Shown here piece after piece: positions 63,955 through 64,000 of a DNA stretch of 64,000 nucleotides. The position numbers were made by a program, and so were the translations under genes. The first letter of the stretch is position 1, and each line of letters opens with the position of its first letter. The DNA lies in the NCBI GenBank assembly GCA_017434885.1, contig JAFSGE010000057.1:1-64000 (forward strand), written 5' to 3'. The stretch comes from Lachnospiraceae bacterium. Its GTDB lineage: Bacteria > Bacillota > Clostridia > Lachnospirales > Lachnospiraceae. The notes beneath the pieces are model-generated. The model was not told the origin of the DNA, did no database searches, and saw only the letters and a program-made list of their open reading frames with translations.

Positions 63955-64000
63955 ATGGAAAAAAATACGATTAAAAAACACTTTTCAAAACTGGGTCTTG
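63955..64000 (+). CDS. Partial gene at the right edge, unidentified
   Basis: Only 15 codons are visible (MEKNTIKKHFSKLGL). AAGGAG lies eight bases before the ATG and a good promoter is upstream, so it is likely real. Similar short basic starts occur in CPBP-type membrane proteases, but nothing here proves it. Confidence 0.55.
   Translation, partial: MEKNTIKKHFSKLGL

Noticed and set aside
1-64000. rRNA, tRNA, riboswitch, phage or transposase genes
   Set aside because: Intergenic regions were read for typical motifs and none was convincing; a covariance-model scan would be needed to exclude small RNAs.

Overview
This 64-kb window comes from a low-to-moderate GC, spore-forming, probably motile Firmicute, most likely a member of the Lachnospiraceae (Clostridia). 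That is inferred from several things seen together: CotJ and SPOCS/LysM spore-coat proteins, a perfect-looking sigma-28 motility promoter, a flagellin lysine-methylase (FliB-type) gene, strong AAGGAGG-type ribosome sites, NSS and AGCS sodium symporters, and LCP/GH25 Gram-positive wall enzymes. No rRNA, tRNA, insertion-sequence transposase, prophage or CRISPR array was seen. Nearly all genes lie on the minus strand and read right to left. The plus-strand genes are at 6.7 kb, 11.0 kb, 60.6-62.7 kb and the right edge.

Layout. 0-7 kb: a partial nuclease-like gene, a NifX-like protein with a metal-binding tail, a ClpX-like ATPase, an NlpC/P60 wall hydrolase, a lipoprotein version of trigger factor, and cardiolipin synthase. 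7-13.3 kb: small membrane proteins, DUF1934, glutamate racemase, a GntR regulator with ispE, a sigma-28-driven Ala-rich protein, and a SPOCS-LysM spore protein. 13.4-13.8 kb: a 453-bp imperfect palindrome. 13.9-19 kb: pyrD, pyrK and pyrC behind a chemoreceptor gene. 19-21 kb: a PrcB-like lipoprotein and HtrA.

21-41 kb is a cell-surface polysaccharide locus. RfbB, RfbA and RfbC make dTDP-4-keto-rhamnose (no rfbD is in the window). WcaJ-type transferase primes the lipid carrier, and five GT2 proteins plus a phosphohexomutase build the chain. A Wzm/Wzt ABC transporter, whose Wzt has a C-terminal extension, would export it, and an LCP protein would attach it to the wall. Beside Wzt lies a 695-residue methyltransferase with a kinase-like second domain. 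That architecture recalls the chain-capping WbdD enzymes of Gram-negative O-antigen systems and is the most interesting functional proposal here. A GH25 wall hydrolase with a repetitive acidic cytoplasmic head precedes the locus.

43-60 kb: a CofE-like ligase, a HIT protein, a GGDEF protein with a LacI-type sensor domain, FliB, a HAD phosphatase, a YetA/PL26-like protein, a leader-peptide-like small protein, DegV, two tandem NSS transporters, a DHHW/MBOAT/DUF4358 acylation cassette and an AGCS symporter. 60.5-64 kb: a fused CotJA-CotJB gene with cotJC, an alpha/beta hydrolase, an aminotransferase and the start of an unidentified gene.

Starts were moved inward from the longest open frame wherever a Shine-Dalgarno sequence or family length favoured it; these choices are stated per gene. 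All family names come from reading motifs by eye, without database searches.
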